Assembly (NCBI RefSeq): GCF_008698235.1 | Contig: NZ_PEBH01000003.1 | Coordinates: forward strand, 159,613-223,612 | Direction of reading: 5' to 3' | DNA: 64,000 nt | DNA from: Bifidobacterium rousetti | GTDB lineage: Bacteria; Actinomycetota; Actinomycetes; Actinomycetales; Bifidobacteriaceae | Part shown: positions 52,328-60,408 of the stretch, one piece after another | How the letters are laid out: each line of letters opens with the position of its first letter | How positions within the stretch are numbered: the first letter of the stretch is position 1 | The notes under the pieces: model-generated | Seen by the model: the letters and a program-made list of their open reading frames with translations, nothing else | What the model was told of the DNA's origin: nothing | The model's database searches: none | Translations under genes and position numbers: made by a program

Positions 52328-52537
52328 GCGAGAGATCTCCGTCACTGATGCGCACGGATCTCCCGCCGGAACGCTCCCAGCGAGAGATTGACCGCCATAA
52401 GGTACCCGATACCTCTCGATAGGAGGGACCCCAGCGAGAGATCGATGCCATACGGCACCGGGCATCTCTCGGCAGGCCGACTCCAGCGAGAGATATGCGT
52501 CAGTTACCGACACACATCTCCCGCAGAATCGCCCCGA
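52328..52537. repeat. Tandem array of four ~52-bp hairpin units
   Basis: Units begin at 52328, 52380, 52434 and 52486, each opening with GCGAGAGAT and containing an inverted counterpart (ATCTCTCG, ATCTCCCG or ACCTCTCG) about 20 nt later, then a ~14-nt spacer that usually ends CCCA or CCAG. The stems are conserved and the loops are not, for example CGATGCCATACGGCACCGGG in unit 3. It is not a CRISPR: the conserved arms surround the variable part. Confidence 0.85.
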
Positions 52538-52585
52538 CAGCCGCCAACGGCGGCACAGCGGAGGCAAAACAGCGGCAAAACAAAC

Positions 52586-52630
52586 GGAACCGGTGCACGC
52601 ACACCACGGCCGTGGGCGCGCACCGGTTCC
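52586..52630 (-). terminator. Strong nested hairpin, likely terminator for the minus strand
   Basis: GGAACCGGTGC (52586-52596) is perfectly inverted at 52620-52630, and the loop itself contains CCACGGCCGTGG. On the minus strand it is followed by GTTTGTTTTGCC. No intact gene ends just upstream of it on that strand, only the fragment listed next. Confidence 0.7.
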
Positions 52631-52671
52631 TGGGAACGGATACGGGATGATGAACGGTGATCGATCGAGCC

Positions 52672-52821
52672 TCAGGACAAGGACTCGACCTCGCGCCGGC
52701 TTTCGGGACTTGCGGAGATGATCGCACCGACGTGTGACCCCGCATCATCCGACATCCGCAACGTGTATGGACGGATGAGTTTAACGCCTATGACCGGAAC
52801 ATGGACCGGCCACAGGCTACA
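52672..52821 (-). other. Possible remnant of a small gene upstream of the nested terminator
   Basis: A minus-strand frame ending at the TGA 52672-52674 reads ...IGVKLIRPYTLRMSDDAGSH and ...VGAIISASPESRREVESLS without a start codon near its beginning. A start with a good ribosome-binding site (AGGGGA then ATG at 52879) opens a different frame (MISVRVRVTTGAAAG) that stops after 20 codons. One frameshift would join them. I recognise no family. The rest of the 740-bp gap (52243-52980) shows no gene. Confidence 0.2.
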
Positions 52822-52980
52822 TCATTCGGAAGGCTCCCGCGGCGGCGCCCGTCGTGACACGCACCCTGACGCTGATCATGACAATCCCCTTTCTGTCATG
52901 GTGATGGTTTCCTCTTCCCCCATCGCCGCCGGCGGATCCCCCAACCCGCCGACGACGAAATCCTAATGTGGCCCGCGAAC

Positions 52981-54210
52981 TCAGGCGAACACGCCCGACG
53001 TAAGCTGTGCGAACACATCGGCGTCGGAGTGACGCTCGATGTACTTCGAGTACGCGATGTCGAACGCCTGACCCAAGTCCTCGATGAGGTCGGCCGCGTC
53101 CTCGATGCCGACGGCGAGACGCACCAGCTCGTCGGTGATGCCGACCTTGAGGCGCTCCTCGCGCGGCAGTTCGAAATGCGTCATCTTACACGGCAGTTCG
53201 GCGAGCGATTCGACCGCGCCGAGCGAGACGGCCAGACGGAACACATGCAGGTTGTCGAGCACGTCGGCCGGGTCCACGCCGGGCACGACCTCGAAGCTCA
53301 GCACGCCGCCGGCGCCCTTGAGTCCCTTCTCGCGCAGCTCGTCCTCGTGCCCGGGCAGCCCCGGATAATGCACGGTCTTGACCAGCGGATGCGCGAGCAG
53401 GTACTGCGCGATCGACTTGGCGTTGGCCTGCTGACGGTCCATGCGCAGCGCGAGCGTCTGGATGCCGCGGCGCACCGCGTCGCATTCGAGCGGGGCGAGC
53501 ACGCCTCCGAAGCGGTTCTGCGCGAAGTAGATCCTGTTGCCGACCTCCTCGCTCAGCGTCACCACGAGTCCGGCGTTCACGTCGGAGTGTCCGGCGAGGT
53601 ACTTGGTCGCGGAGTGGATGACGATGTCGGCGCCCAGATCGAGCGGGCGCTGCAGGTACGGGGTGACGAACGTGTTGTCCACGATGGTCAGCGCCCCGTA
53701 TCGGTGGGCGATGTTGGCGATGCCGCGCACGTCGTTGACATCGAGCAGCGGGTTGGTCAGGACCTCGAAGTAGACGGCTTTGGCCGGCGAGACGCCGTGC
53801 TCGCGATCCCCGGCGACCGCAGTTTCGAGCGCCTGGAAATCATGGGTGTCGACCGATTCGATCGTCAGCCCCCAGCGGGAGAAGTAGTCGTGGAACAGCG
53901 AGTAGGTGCCGCCGTAGATGTTCTTGCCGACGATGATGCGGTCGCCCGGCTCGAAGATGCTCAGGGTGGCGTGGATCGCGGCGAGTCCGGAGGCGAACGC
54001 GAATCCTCGCGTGCCGTGCTCGAGCTGCGCGATCTGACGCTCGAGGAACTCGCGGGTCGGGTTGCCGCTGCGCGCGTAGTCGTAGCGGGGCATGGCGCCG
54101 ACCTCGTCGAAAGCATATGTGGTCGAGTTGTAGATCGGCGGGTTCACGGCGCCGGTGGCGTTGTCGCCGAGCGGAAGGCCGTGTACGAGCTGAGTGTTGA
54201 ACCTAGTCAT
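52981..54210 (-). CDS. Cystathionine gamma-synthase/beta-lyase family PLP enzyme
   Basis: The protein has 409 residues. Fold-type I Cys/Met metabolism motifs are YDYARSGNPTREFLE, FASGLAAIHA, FEVLTNPLLDV, VDNTFVTPYLQRPLDLGADIV, the PLP lysine in HSATKYLAGHSD and FRLAVSLGAVESL. Sequence alone does not separate synthase from lyase; the YxxGxxxxxY pattern and size fit both, and several relatives do both reactions. It closes the sulfur island on its right side and has two operator-like sequences upstream (54311-54388). Confidence 0.88.
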   Translation of the reverse strand: MTRFNTQLVHGLPLGDNATGAVNPPIYNSTTYAFDEVGAMPRYDYARSGNPTREFLERQIAQLEHGTRGFAFASGLAAIHATLSIFEPGDRIIVGKNIYGGTYSLFHDYFSRWGLTIESVDTHDFQALETAVAGDREHGVSPAKAVYFEVLTNPLLDVNDVRGIANIAHRYGALTIVDNTFVTPYLQRPLDLGADIVIHSATKYLAGHSDVNAGLVVTLSEEVGNRIYFAQNRFGGVLAPLECDAVRRGIQTLALRMDRQQANAKSIAQYLLAHPLVKTVHYPGLPGHEDELREKGLKGAGGVLSFEVVPGVDPADVLDNLHVFRLAVSLGAVESLAELPCKMTHFELPREERLKVGITDELVRLAVGIEDAADLIEDLGQAFDIAYSKYIERHSDADVFAQLTSGVFA

Positions 54211-54310
54211 TGCGCACCCCCTATCGTGTATCGCGCGGATTGATATTGCGTTGTTCTGTTGTTCCGTGTGTTCTGTTGTTTCCTGCCGCCTGTCCGGGGT
54301 GTTCCCCGTG

Positions 54311-54388
54311 CGGTTGGTTATGACGATAACGCAAGTCGACGTGCGACGGAACGGTGTCGCTATATGCGTTGGTTATGGGATGTTATGA
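54311..54388. promoter_or_regulatory. Two putative sulfur-regulon operators upstream of the cystathionine enzyme gene
   Basis: CGGTTGGTTATGACGATAAC at 54311-54330 is nearly the same as the box at 35561, and GTTGGTTAT-N7-TATGA at 54368-54388 matches the boxes at 29566 and 43575. They lie 100-180 nt before the minus-strand start at 54210 and are also upstream of the divergent esterase gene. Confidence 0.55.
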
Positions 54389-54467
54389 GTGGGCGTGAGC
54401 GGGCGACATCAGGCGACGTTGGGCGGCATTATGGGTCCGCGACATTCGACGCCTACACTGGGGAATC

Positions 54468-55142
54468 ATGAAGATCACCAAGGCTTTGACGCGTCTGACC
54501 GGCTCCGCGTCCGCTTCCTCCGCTTCCTCTGATTCCTCCCCGGTGTTCGTGCTGCTGCACGGCTGGGGCTCCAACGAGTACGACCTGCCCGACCTGCTCA
54601 ACTACTGCGGCGCGGGTTCGGCCGATTTCGCGAGTCTGCAGGCCCCGATCGCGTACGGCATGGGCTACACATGGTTCGGCGACTGGGCGCACGAGGGCGT
54701 GCCGGAGGGTGAGTCGCTGACCCGTCAGGCGTATGACGCGGCCGCCGCGATCGACGAGTGGGTGAAGGCCAACATTCCGGCCGACTGCACGGTGGTCACG
54801 ATGGGCTTCTCGCAGGGAGGCCTGCTCGCGGCGCACATGCTGCGCTTCGATCCGGCCCGGTACGCGGCGGCCGTGAGCTTCTCCGGCTGGCTCGCGCCGG
54901 GTGTGATGGACGGCGACAAGGCGCTCGAAGCCTCACAGCCGCCGGTCTTCTACGGCCACGGTTCGATCGACGACATCTTCCCCGCCGCCGACGTCGCGGC
55001 GATGAGCGCGTTCTGGCGTGCGCACGGCACGCTGAGCGAGCACATCTACCCCGGCATGGCCCATTCGATCAACATGGACGAGCTGCGCGACGTGCGCCGC
55101 TTCCTCGAATCGCACGACCTGATCCGCCCGCAGATCCCGTGA
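54468..55142 (+). CDS. Alpha/beta-hydrolase, phospholipase/carboxylesterase type
   Basis: This 224-residue protein has an oxyanion HGWGSNEYDL motif, nucleophile elbow GFSQGG (Ser at about residue 111), Asp in GSIDDIFP and His in GMAHSIN. It resembles small YitV/Est-type carboxylesterases. The first ~20 residues are Ser/Ala-rich but lack a proper signal peptide. TACACT lies 8 nt before the ATG, which suggests a leaderless or nearly leaderless transcript. Confidence 0.85.
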   Translation: MKITKALTRLTGSASASSASSDSSPVFVLLHGWGSNEYDLPDLLNYCGAGSADFASLQAPIAYGMGYTWFGDWAHEGVPEGESLTRQAYDAAAAIDEWVKANIPADCTVVTMGFSQGGLLAAHMLRFDPARYAAAVSFSGWLAPGVMDGDKALEASQPPVFYGHGSIDDIFPAADVAAMSAFWRAHGTLSEHIYPGMAHSINMDELRDVRRFLESHDLIRPQIP

Positions 55143-55194
55143 TCCGGCTGATCCGGCCGAGCCCGCCGATCCGGCCGGTTGCCGCCTCTCGCCC

Positions 55195-57444
55195 TCACGC
55201 CGTCGCGTAGTCGAGGTGCATGAACTCCGGCACCTTGTACCACTTGACCGGGTATCCGGCGCCGTGCGCGCAGAACACCGAATCGGGCGTGTTCTCCAGA
55301 TCCGATTCCGGGTCATACGCCGCCTGCTCGATGACGCGTGCCTGATCGTGGCACGGCCGGTAGCCGCCGAACGTGGCGGAGAACCGTCCGCGCCCGTGCG
55401 TGTACGCGTTGACGTCCATCGCGTAGTCGCGCATCTCGGATACGGGAGCCGCCCCTTCGATCAGCGCGTAATCGCCGTCCATCGTCGCCGGGGCGAACGT
55501 GCCGGACATGCGCTGGATGTCGCTCATCGCGCGGCCGAGCATGTCGGCGGGCACTTCGAGGCGGAACCGGTACCACGGTTCCAGCACGACGCAGTTGCCC
55601 GGGTCCGCGGCCACGGCCTTCGCCATCCGCGCGACCGCTTCGGCGCGTGCGTCGGCGTCCGGCTGCGTCCCATTCGTCGTCGCGTCGCCGTTCGACTCCT
55701 GCGATTCCTCGTCCTCGTCGATCTCGTATTCGGGCCGAACCGTGTCATGTCCCACGACCGCATGCCCGACGACGCCGGATCGCGCCTCCATCAGCCCCTG
55801 ACGGATCGCGCGGTAGGTGGCCTGACGGAAGTCGCCGCCCTCAGTGTGCTTCAGATGCGCTTTGCCTGCGACCAGGGTCATCTTCACGTCGGTCAGCGGC
55901 GAACCGGTGAGCACGCCCAAGTGCTCGCGTTCGATCAGATGCGTGAGGATCAGGCGCTGCCAGTTGCGGTCGAGCTCGTTCGCGGACAGCGCGGAGGCGA
56001 CGTGCACGCCGCTGCCCGGCTCGTCCGGCTCCAGCAGGATGTGCGCCTCGGCGTAGTGGCGCAACGGCTCGAAATGCCCCACGCCCTCGATCGGTTTCGT
56101 GATCGTCTCCCGGTACAGGATCGACCCCGCGCCGAACGACACATCCAGTCCGAAGCGCTCGTGCAGCGTCTGCTGGATGATCTCCAGTTGGACCGCGCCC
56201 ATCAGCTGCACATGGATCTCCTGCACGCGCTCGACCCAGACGACGTGCAGCAGCGGGTCCTCGTCCTCGAGCTCGCGCAACGCGGTCAGCACCCGGTGCA
56301 GGGTGAGGTCGTCGAAGCACGGACGCGCCGCGGGAGTCGACCCGTCCGTCTCCGCCGCGTCGCCCGATTCGCCTGTACCGGACGCCGCTGGACCGGACTC
56401 TCCGGCGCCGGCCGGCAGCACGGTGTAGGTGAGGACCGGCTGCATCGCGGGCGATTCGGCGTCCGTCTCGGCGCCCAGCCCCTCGCCGGGGAACGTATGC
56501 TCCAACCCGGTGACCGCGCACACTGATCCGGCGGGCAGTTCGGTCGCGATGTCGAATCGCGCGCCGTTGTAGACGCGCACCTGATCGATCTTCTCGACCG
56601 ATCCGGTGTCGACGAGTGATTTCGCCCTGAGCGTGCCGCCGGTCACCTTGAGCCAGGTGAGCCGGTTGTGTTTGTCGTCGTGCGAGATCTTGAACACGCG
56701 GGCGCCGAAGTCGGCGGGCCACCGCGGTTCGCGGGCGTAGACGGCGAACCCGTCGAGGAACTCCTCGACGCCGTCGAGCTTCAGCGCGGAGCCGAAGAAC
56801 ACGGGGAACAGTTCGCGCGCGGCGATCATCGCGCGCACACGGTCGAGCGTGATCACCCCGGAATCGAAGTACTCGTCCATCGCCTGTTCGTCCAACGCGG
56901 CGACGTCCTCGATCTCATCGCCGAACGGCACCGCGACATCGCCGGACGAGGGACCGACGACCGCCGGCAGCGGATGCACCGCGTCGCTCAGACGCGAGCG
57001 CAGCTGGGCGAGCGTCGCGTCACGGTCGAATCCGGGCGCGTCGCACTTGTTGACAAACAGGAACACCGGCACCCCGTACCGTTCCAGCAGCCGCCAGAGC
57101 GTCTCCGTATAGCCCTGCACGCCGTCGGTGCCGGAGACGACGAGGATCGCGTAGTCGAGCACGCGCAGCACACGTTCGGTTTCGGCGGCGAAGTCGACGT
57201 GTCCGGGGGTGTCGAGCAGGGTGAGTTTGAGGTCGCCGTGTTCAACGAGCGCCTGATGCGCGAAGATCGTGATGCCGCGCGCCTTCTCGAGCGCGTTGGT
57301 GTCGAGGAACGCGTCGCCGTGGTCCACGCGGCCGAGTTTGCGGATCTCGCCGGTGCGGTAGAGCAACGCCTCCGACAGCGTGGTCTTGCCGGCGTCCACA
57401 TGCGCCACGATTCCCGCCACGATCCGTGTCATGGTCCGTGTCAT
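55195..57444 (-). CDS. TetM/EF-G-like translational GTPase
   Basis: The protein has 749 residues. GTPase motifs are IVAHVDAGKTTLSEALL (G1), ARGITIFAHQALVEH (G2 region), LLDTPGHVDF (G3) and LFVNKCDAPG (G4). The later domains match the ribosome-protection group (TetM, TetO, OtrA), with LLHVVWVERVQEIHVQLMGAVQLEI and the C-terminal GGYRPCHDQARVIEQAAYDPE. Two acidic, Ser/Thr-rich insertions near 400 and 600 are unusual, and the length exceeds TetW or TetM (~639). I start at the ATG at 57444; one codon group later a second ATG repeats the same ATGACACGGA sequence. It may protect ribosomes from tetracycline or be a housekeeping paralog. Confidence 0.85.
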   Translation of the reverse strand: MTRTMTRIVAGIVAHVDAGKTTLSEALLYRTGEIRKLGRVDHGDAFLDTNALEKARGITIFAHQALVEHGDLKLTLLDTPGHVDFAAETERVLRVLDYAILVVSGTDGVQGYTETLWRLLERYGVPVFLFVNKCDAPGFDRDATLAQLRSRLSDAVHPLPAVVGPSSGDVAVPFGDEIEDVAALDEQAMDEYFDSGVITLDRVRAMIAARELFPVFFGSALKLDGVEEFLDGFAVYAREPRWPADFGARVFKISHDDKHNRLTWLKVTGGTLRAKSLVDTGSVEKIDQVRVYNGARFDIATELPAGSVCAVTGLEHTFPGEGLGAETDAESPAMQPVLTYTVLPAGAGESGPAASGTGESGDAAETDGSTPAARPCFDDLTLHRVLTALRELEDEDPLLHVVWVERVQEIHVQLMGAVQLEIIQQTLHERFGLDVSFGAGSILYRETITKPIEGVGHFEPLRHYAEAHILLEPDEPGSGVHVASALSANELDRNWQRLILTHLIEREHLGVLTGSPLTDVKMTLVAGKAHLKHTEGGDFRQATYRAIRQGLMEARSGVVGHAVVGHDTVRPEYEIDEDEESQESNGDATTNGTQPDADARAEAVARMAKAVAADPGNCVVLEPWYRFRLEVPADMLGRAMSDIQRMSGTFAPATMDGDYALIEGAAPVSEMRDYAMDVNAYTHGRGRFSATFGGYRPCHDQARVIEQAAYDPESDLENTPDSVFCAHGAGYPVKWYKVPEFMHLDYATA

Positions 57445-57710
57445 GGTCCGCTCGTCTCCTCTCGTTTCCCATCTTCGGCTTCCGTCGCGTCCGATATGGT
57501 TCACCAATATAGCCCGATGCCCGAGTCGGTCACACGTCGGTCTCCATGTGCGCATCTACTCGTGCATCTACTATGGATTGAGCATTTCAGGGTAGCGCCC
57601 GGCCGCCCTGTCCGGTGTTGTCCGGTTACAGGGGCGTGGCACGCATGACGCGACTCGGCAGAAGGGCCCGCGACCCCACGCATGACGCATTGCAAGTGAA
57701 GGAGCACACA

Positions 57711-58499
57711 GTGACCGTTTCCGGCATCAGCACGTTCGGCCGCGCCGACGATTCCGACGATTCCGCCGATTCCCCGACCGAGGGCCGCGCGGGCACGGCA
57801 GGCTTCCCCGCGGACTATGTGACGCTTGATCTGGAGACCACCGGCTTCTACCCGAACAGCTGCTCGATCACGGAGATCGGCGCGGTGCGCGTACGCGACC
57901 GTCGCATCGTGGACCGGTTCCAGCAGCTGGTGAACCCGCTGCGCCCGATCCCCGCGCAGGTGGTCAAGCTCACCGGCATCACCGACGAGATGGTCGCCGG
58001 CCTGCCGACGATCGACGAGGTGCTCCCCCTGTTCGTCTCGTGGCTGGCCGACGGCGTCTCGGCCGATCCGGACGCCTCCTACGCGCCCGATTCCGACAGC
58101 GCCACCGGCTCGAACGATTCCGCCGCCATCCCCGCGGTCCCGTTCGAGCCGATCGTCGGCCACAACGTGAGCTTCGACATCCGGTTCCTCGATTGGAACG
58201 CACGCAAGGTGCTCGGCGGCCCGTTCTCCTGCGTCGACTACGACACGATGCAGATCAGCCGCGTGCTGTTCCCCGAGCAGCGCCACCACCGCCTGCTTGA
58301 CCTGATCCAGCGCTTCGACATCGCCGACAACGAGGAGCACCGCGCGTTGAGCGATGCGATCCAGACCCAGCAGTGCCTCGAATGGATGCACCGCTACACC
58401 GACCGCCACGCCGGCCGCGGCTTCGGCTCGATCGACTGGGCCGACGTCACCTCCAAGGGCAACGACGCCGTCATCCACCGTCAGCTCACGCTGCTGTAA
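57711..58499 (+). CDS. DnaQ-like (DEDDh) 3'-5' exonuclease
   Basis: The protein has 262 residues from a GTG preceded by AAGGAG at a good distance. The exonuclease motifs are VTLDLETTGFYP (ExoI), GHNVSFDIRFL (ExoII) and EEHRALSDAIQT (ExoIII). Related proteins are DNA polymerase III epsilon-type proofreaders or stand-alone nucleases; no polymerase domain is present. A Ser/Asp-rich insertion lies between the first two motifs. Confidence 0.9.
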   Translation: MTVSGISTFGRADDSDDSADSPTEGRAGTAGFPADYVTLDLETTGFYPNSCSITEIGAVRVRDRRIVDRFQQLVNPLRPIPAQVVKLTGITDEMVAGLPTIDEVLPLFVSWLADGVSADPDASYAPDSDSATGSNDSAAIPAVPFEPIVGHNVSFDIRFLDWNARKVLGGPFSCVDYDTMQISRVLFPEQRHHRLLDLIQRFDIADNEEHRALSDAIQTQQCLEWMHRYTDRHAGRGFGSIDWADVTSKGNDAVIHRQLTLL

Positions 58500-58606
58500 C
58501 GCGCTGCAATAGACTGTGTAACGCAACCAAGCTTGCCTCACCTGCTGCTGAACACCGCAGTAGCATGGAACATGCACAGTGGCAGGGGCTCAAAAGGGGG
58601 ATGACG

Positions 58607-60271
58607 ATGGCCGAGGATTTCAATACGCAGGTGCGAGACACGGTGCTCCGCCTGCTCACCGAAGCCAACCGCGTCCCCTTCCTGTTCGTGGGTTCCGGCA
58701 TCTCCCGCCGATATATGGGTTCCGAGGATTGGGACGGGCTGCTCAAATGGGTGTGCGAAAGCGCAGGCGCCCCGATGAAACCGTACTATCAGTACAAGCT
58801 CGCCGCCTCCGCCGAGGGTGATGGCAGGAAGAACACGGTCTATCCACGCATCGCGACACTGATGGAGAGGGATTTCCTCGATGCGGTCAATCGTCCGGAA
58901 TATGCGGCATGGGTCGAAGCGTATCAGGAGGAGTTCGAATCCGGTATCGAGCCGATGAAGGTGTACATCGCCGACCATCTGAAGACCTTCCAACCGACGC
59001 AGCTGTCCGAAGAACTGGAGGTCCTGCGCAGAGCGACACGCCATGTGGCCGGCGTCATCACCACCAACTACGACTCCCTCATGGAATCGGTCTTCCCCAA
59101 GTACGACGTGTACGTGAAGCAGGACGATCTGCTGTTCTCACCGCTCATGGGCATCGGCGAGATATACAAGATCCACGGCTCGGCCGACGATCCCGAATCG
59201 ATGGTCATCGACGAACGGGATTACCAGCGACTCGGCGAACACCGTGATTACCTGACATCGAAGATCCTCACCATCTTCGGCGAGTATCCGATCATCTTCC
59301 TCGGCTATTCAATGAACGATCAGGACATCCGCGACATCATCTCGTCGATCGCGTCCTGTGCGGGAGAACGCCGCGCCAGAGAGATCGCCAAACGCTTCAT
59401 CTTCGTGGAGTATTCGGCCGATCACACGATCACATCCAACCGCTACGAAGTAAACGACAGCCAAGTGGTGGAGATGACCGGCATCCGCACGCAGGATTTC
59501 ACGCCGATCTACGAAGCCATCGCGAAGACCAACCAACGGTATGCGCCGAAGGTGCTCAACCAGATTCTCAGGCAACTGTACAGGGCATCGTATTCCGGGG
59601 AAGACGCCGAAAGCGTGGTTGCCGTGGAACTCTCGCATATGGACGAACTACCGCCCGACAAGAACGTCATCGTAGGCGTGGGCGTGATGGACTACGGGCG
59701 CAAGGTGACCTTGTCCGATCTGTATGAAGATGTGCTGTTCGGCACCAAACAGTTCTCTCCCGAACTTGTCGTAGGAGAATACATGGACGCGATGCTCAAA
59801 CAAGGCGGCGTCCCCATGTACTACTACTTGCGCCGCTACGACGACCCGTTGGGACCACGAACCCAACAGGAGATCGCGACAAAGACCTCAATGGAGTCGT
59901 ATCTCAATAACACGGACCGAAAGATACGGGAGCATAGTCGTACAAAGCTGTCAGACGCCAGCATCGATGGCCTTATCAAGGCTTTCCCCGATGATGCCTA
60001 CAAACATCTCATTCTGCTTCATCAATCGGAAATCGACGTCAACCAACTCGAGATGCTGCTGAAAACCACCGCAAAAGGCATGCTCAAGGCCGGCAAACAG
60101 CTTGACTACGTATTGCGCAAGGACATCAGAATCTACGATTTCCTCAAATACGGCAGAGACTATCTGAAAACCAGTACGCCCCCACAGTCACCGTCATCAG
60201 CTCCAACTCTTATAGCGGAACCCAACGGATCAGCGGGGGCGTCACCGACATCGGACCCAAGCCACGCGTAA
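58607..60271 (+). CDS. SIR2-domain protein, candidate antiphage NADase
   Basis: The protein has 554 residues. The N-terminal ~300 residues form a SIR2-like domain: FLFVGSGISRRYMG (residues 26-38, NAD-binding), ITTNYDSLME (151-160), catalytic His190 in YKIHGSADD, and IFLGYSMNDQDIRDII. The remaining ~250 residues are a helical region with no family I know, ending in a Ser/Pro tail. Stand-alone SIR2 proteins of this layout (ThsA, DSR types) deplete NAD during phage infection. GGGGG lies 6 nt before the ATG. Codon use is more AT-rich than in pepO next door, hinting at acquisition. Confidence 0.82.
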   Translation: MAEDFNTQVRDTVLRLLTEANRVPFLFVGSGISRRYMGSEDWDGLLKWVCESAGAPMKPYYQYKLAASAEGDGRKNTVYPRIATLMERDFLDAVNRPEYAAWVEAYQEEFESGIEPMKVYIADHLKTFQPTQLSEELEVLRRATRHVAGVITTNYDSLMESVFPKYDVYVKQDDLLFSPLMGIGEIYKIHGSADDPESMVIDERDYQRLGEHRDYLTSKILTIFGEYPIIFLGYSMNDQDIRDIISSIASCAGERRAREIAKRFIFVEYSADHTITSNRYEVNDSQVVEMTGIRTQDFTPIYEAIAKTNQRYAPKVLNQILRQLYRASYSGEDAESVVAVELSHMDELPPDKNVIVGVGVMDYGRKVTLSDLYEDVLFGTKQFSPELVVGEYMDAMLKQGGVPMYYYLRRYDDPLGPRTQQEIATKTSMESYLNNTDRKIREHSRTKLSDASIDGLIKAFPDDAYKHLILLHQSEIDVNQLEMLLKTTAKGMLKAGKQLDYVLRKDIRIYDFLKYGRDYLKTSTPPQSPSSAPTLIAEPNGSAGASPTSDPSHA

Positions 60272-60408
60272 GCCTGCAATCCTGCTTCCAAGGATAGTCG
60301 CATACCTCCCGGCAGGCAACCCTTATCCATTTCGGAACAGAACATTCACTGACAGCACGCAGCGGACGAACGCGCCTCCGCTCCCCCGTGCCGACTACTG
60401 TGGTTGGT

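Noticed and set aside
52328-52537. The hairpin array as a second CRISPR
   Set aside because: The conserved parts are the two arms around a variable loop, units vary from 52 to 54 bp, and there are no constant-length spacers.
55195-57444. Annotation as acquired tet(W)
   Set aside because: The length and insertions differ, and no transposase or conjugative genes flank it.
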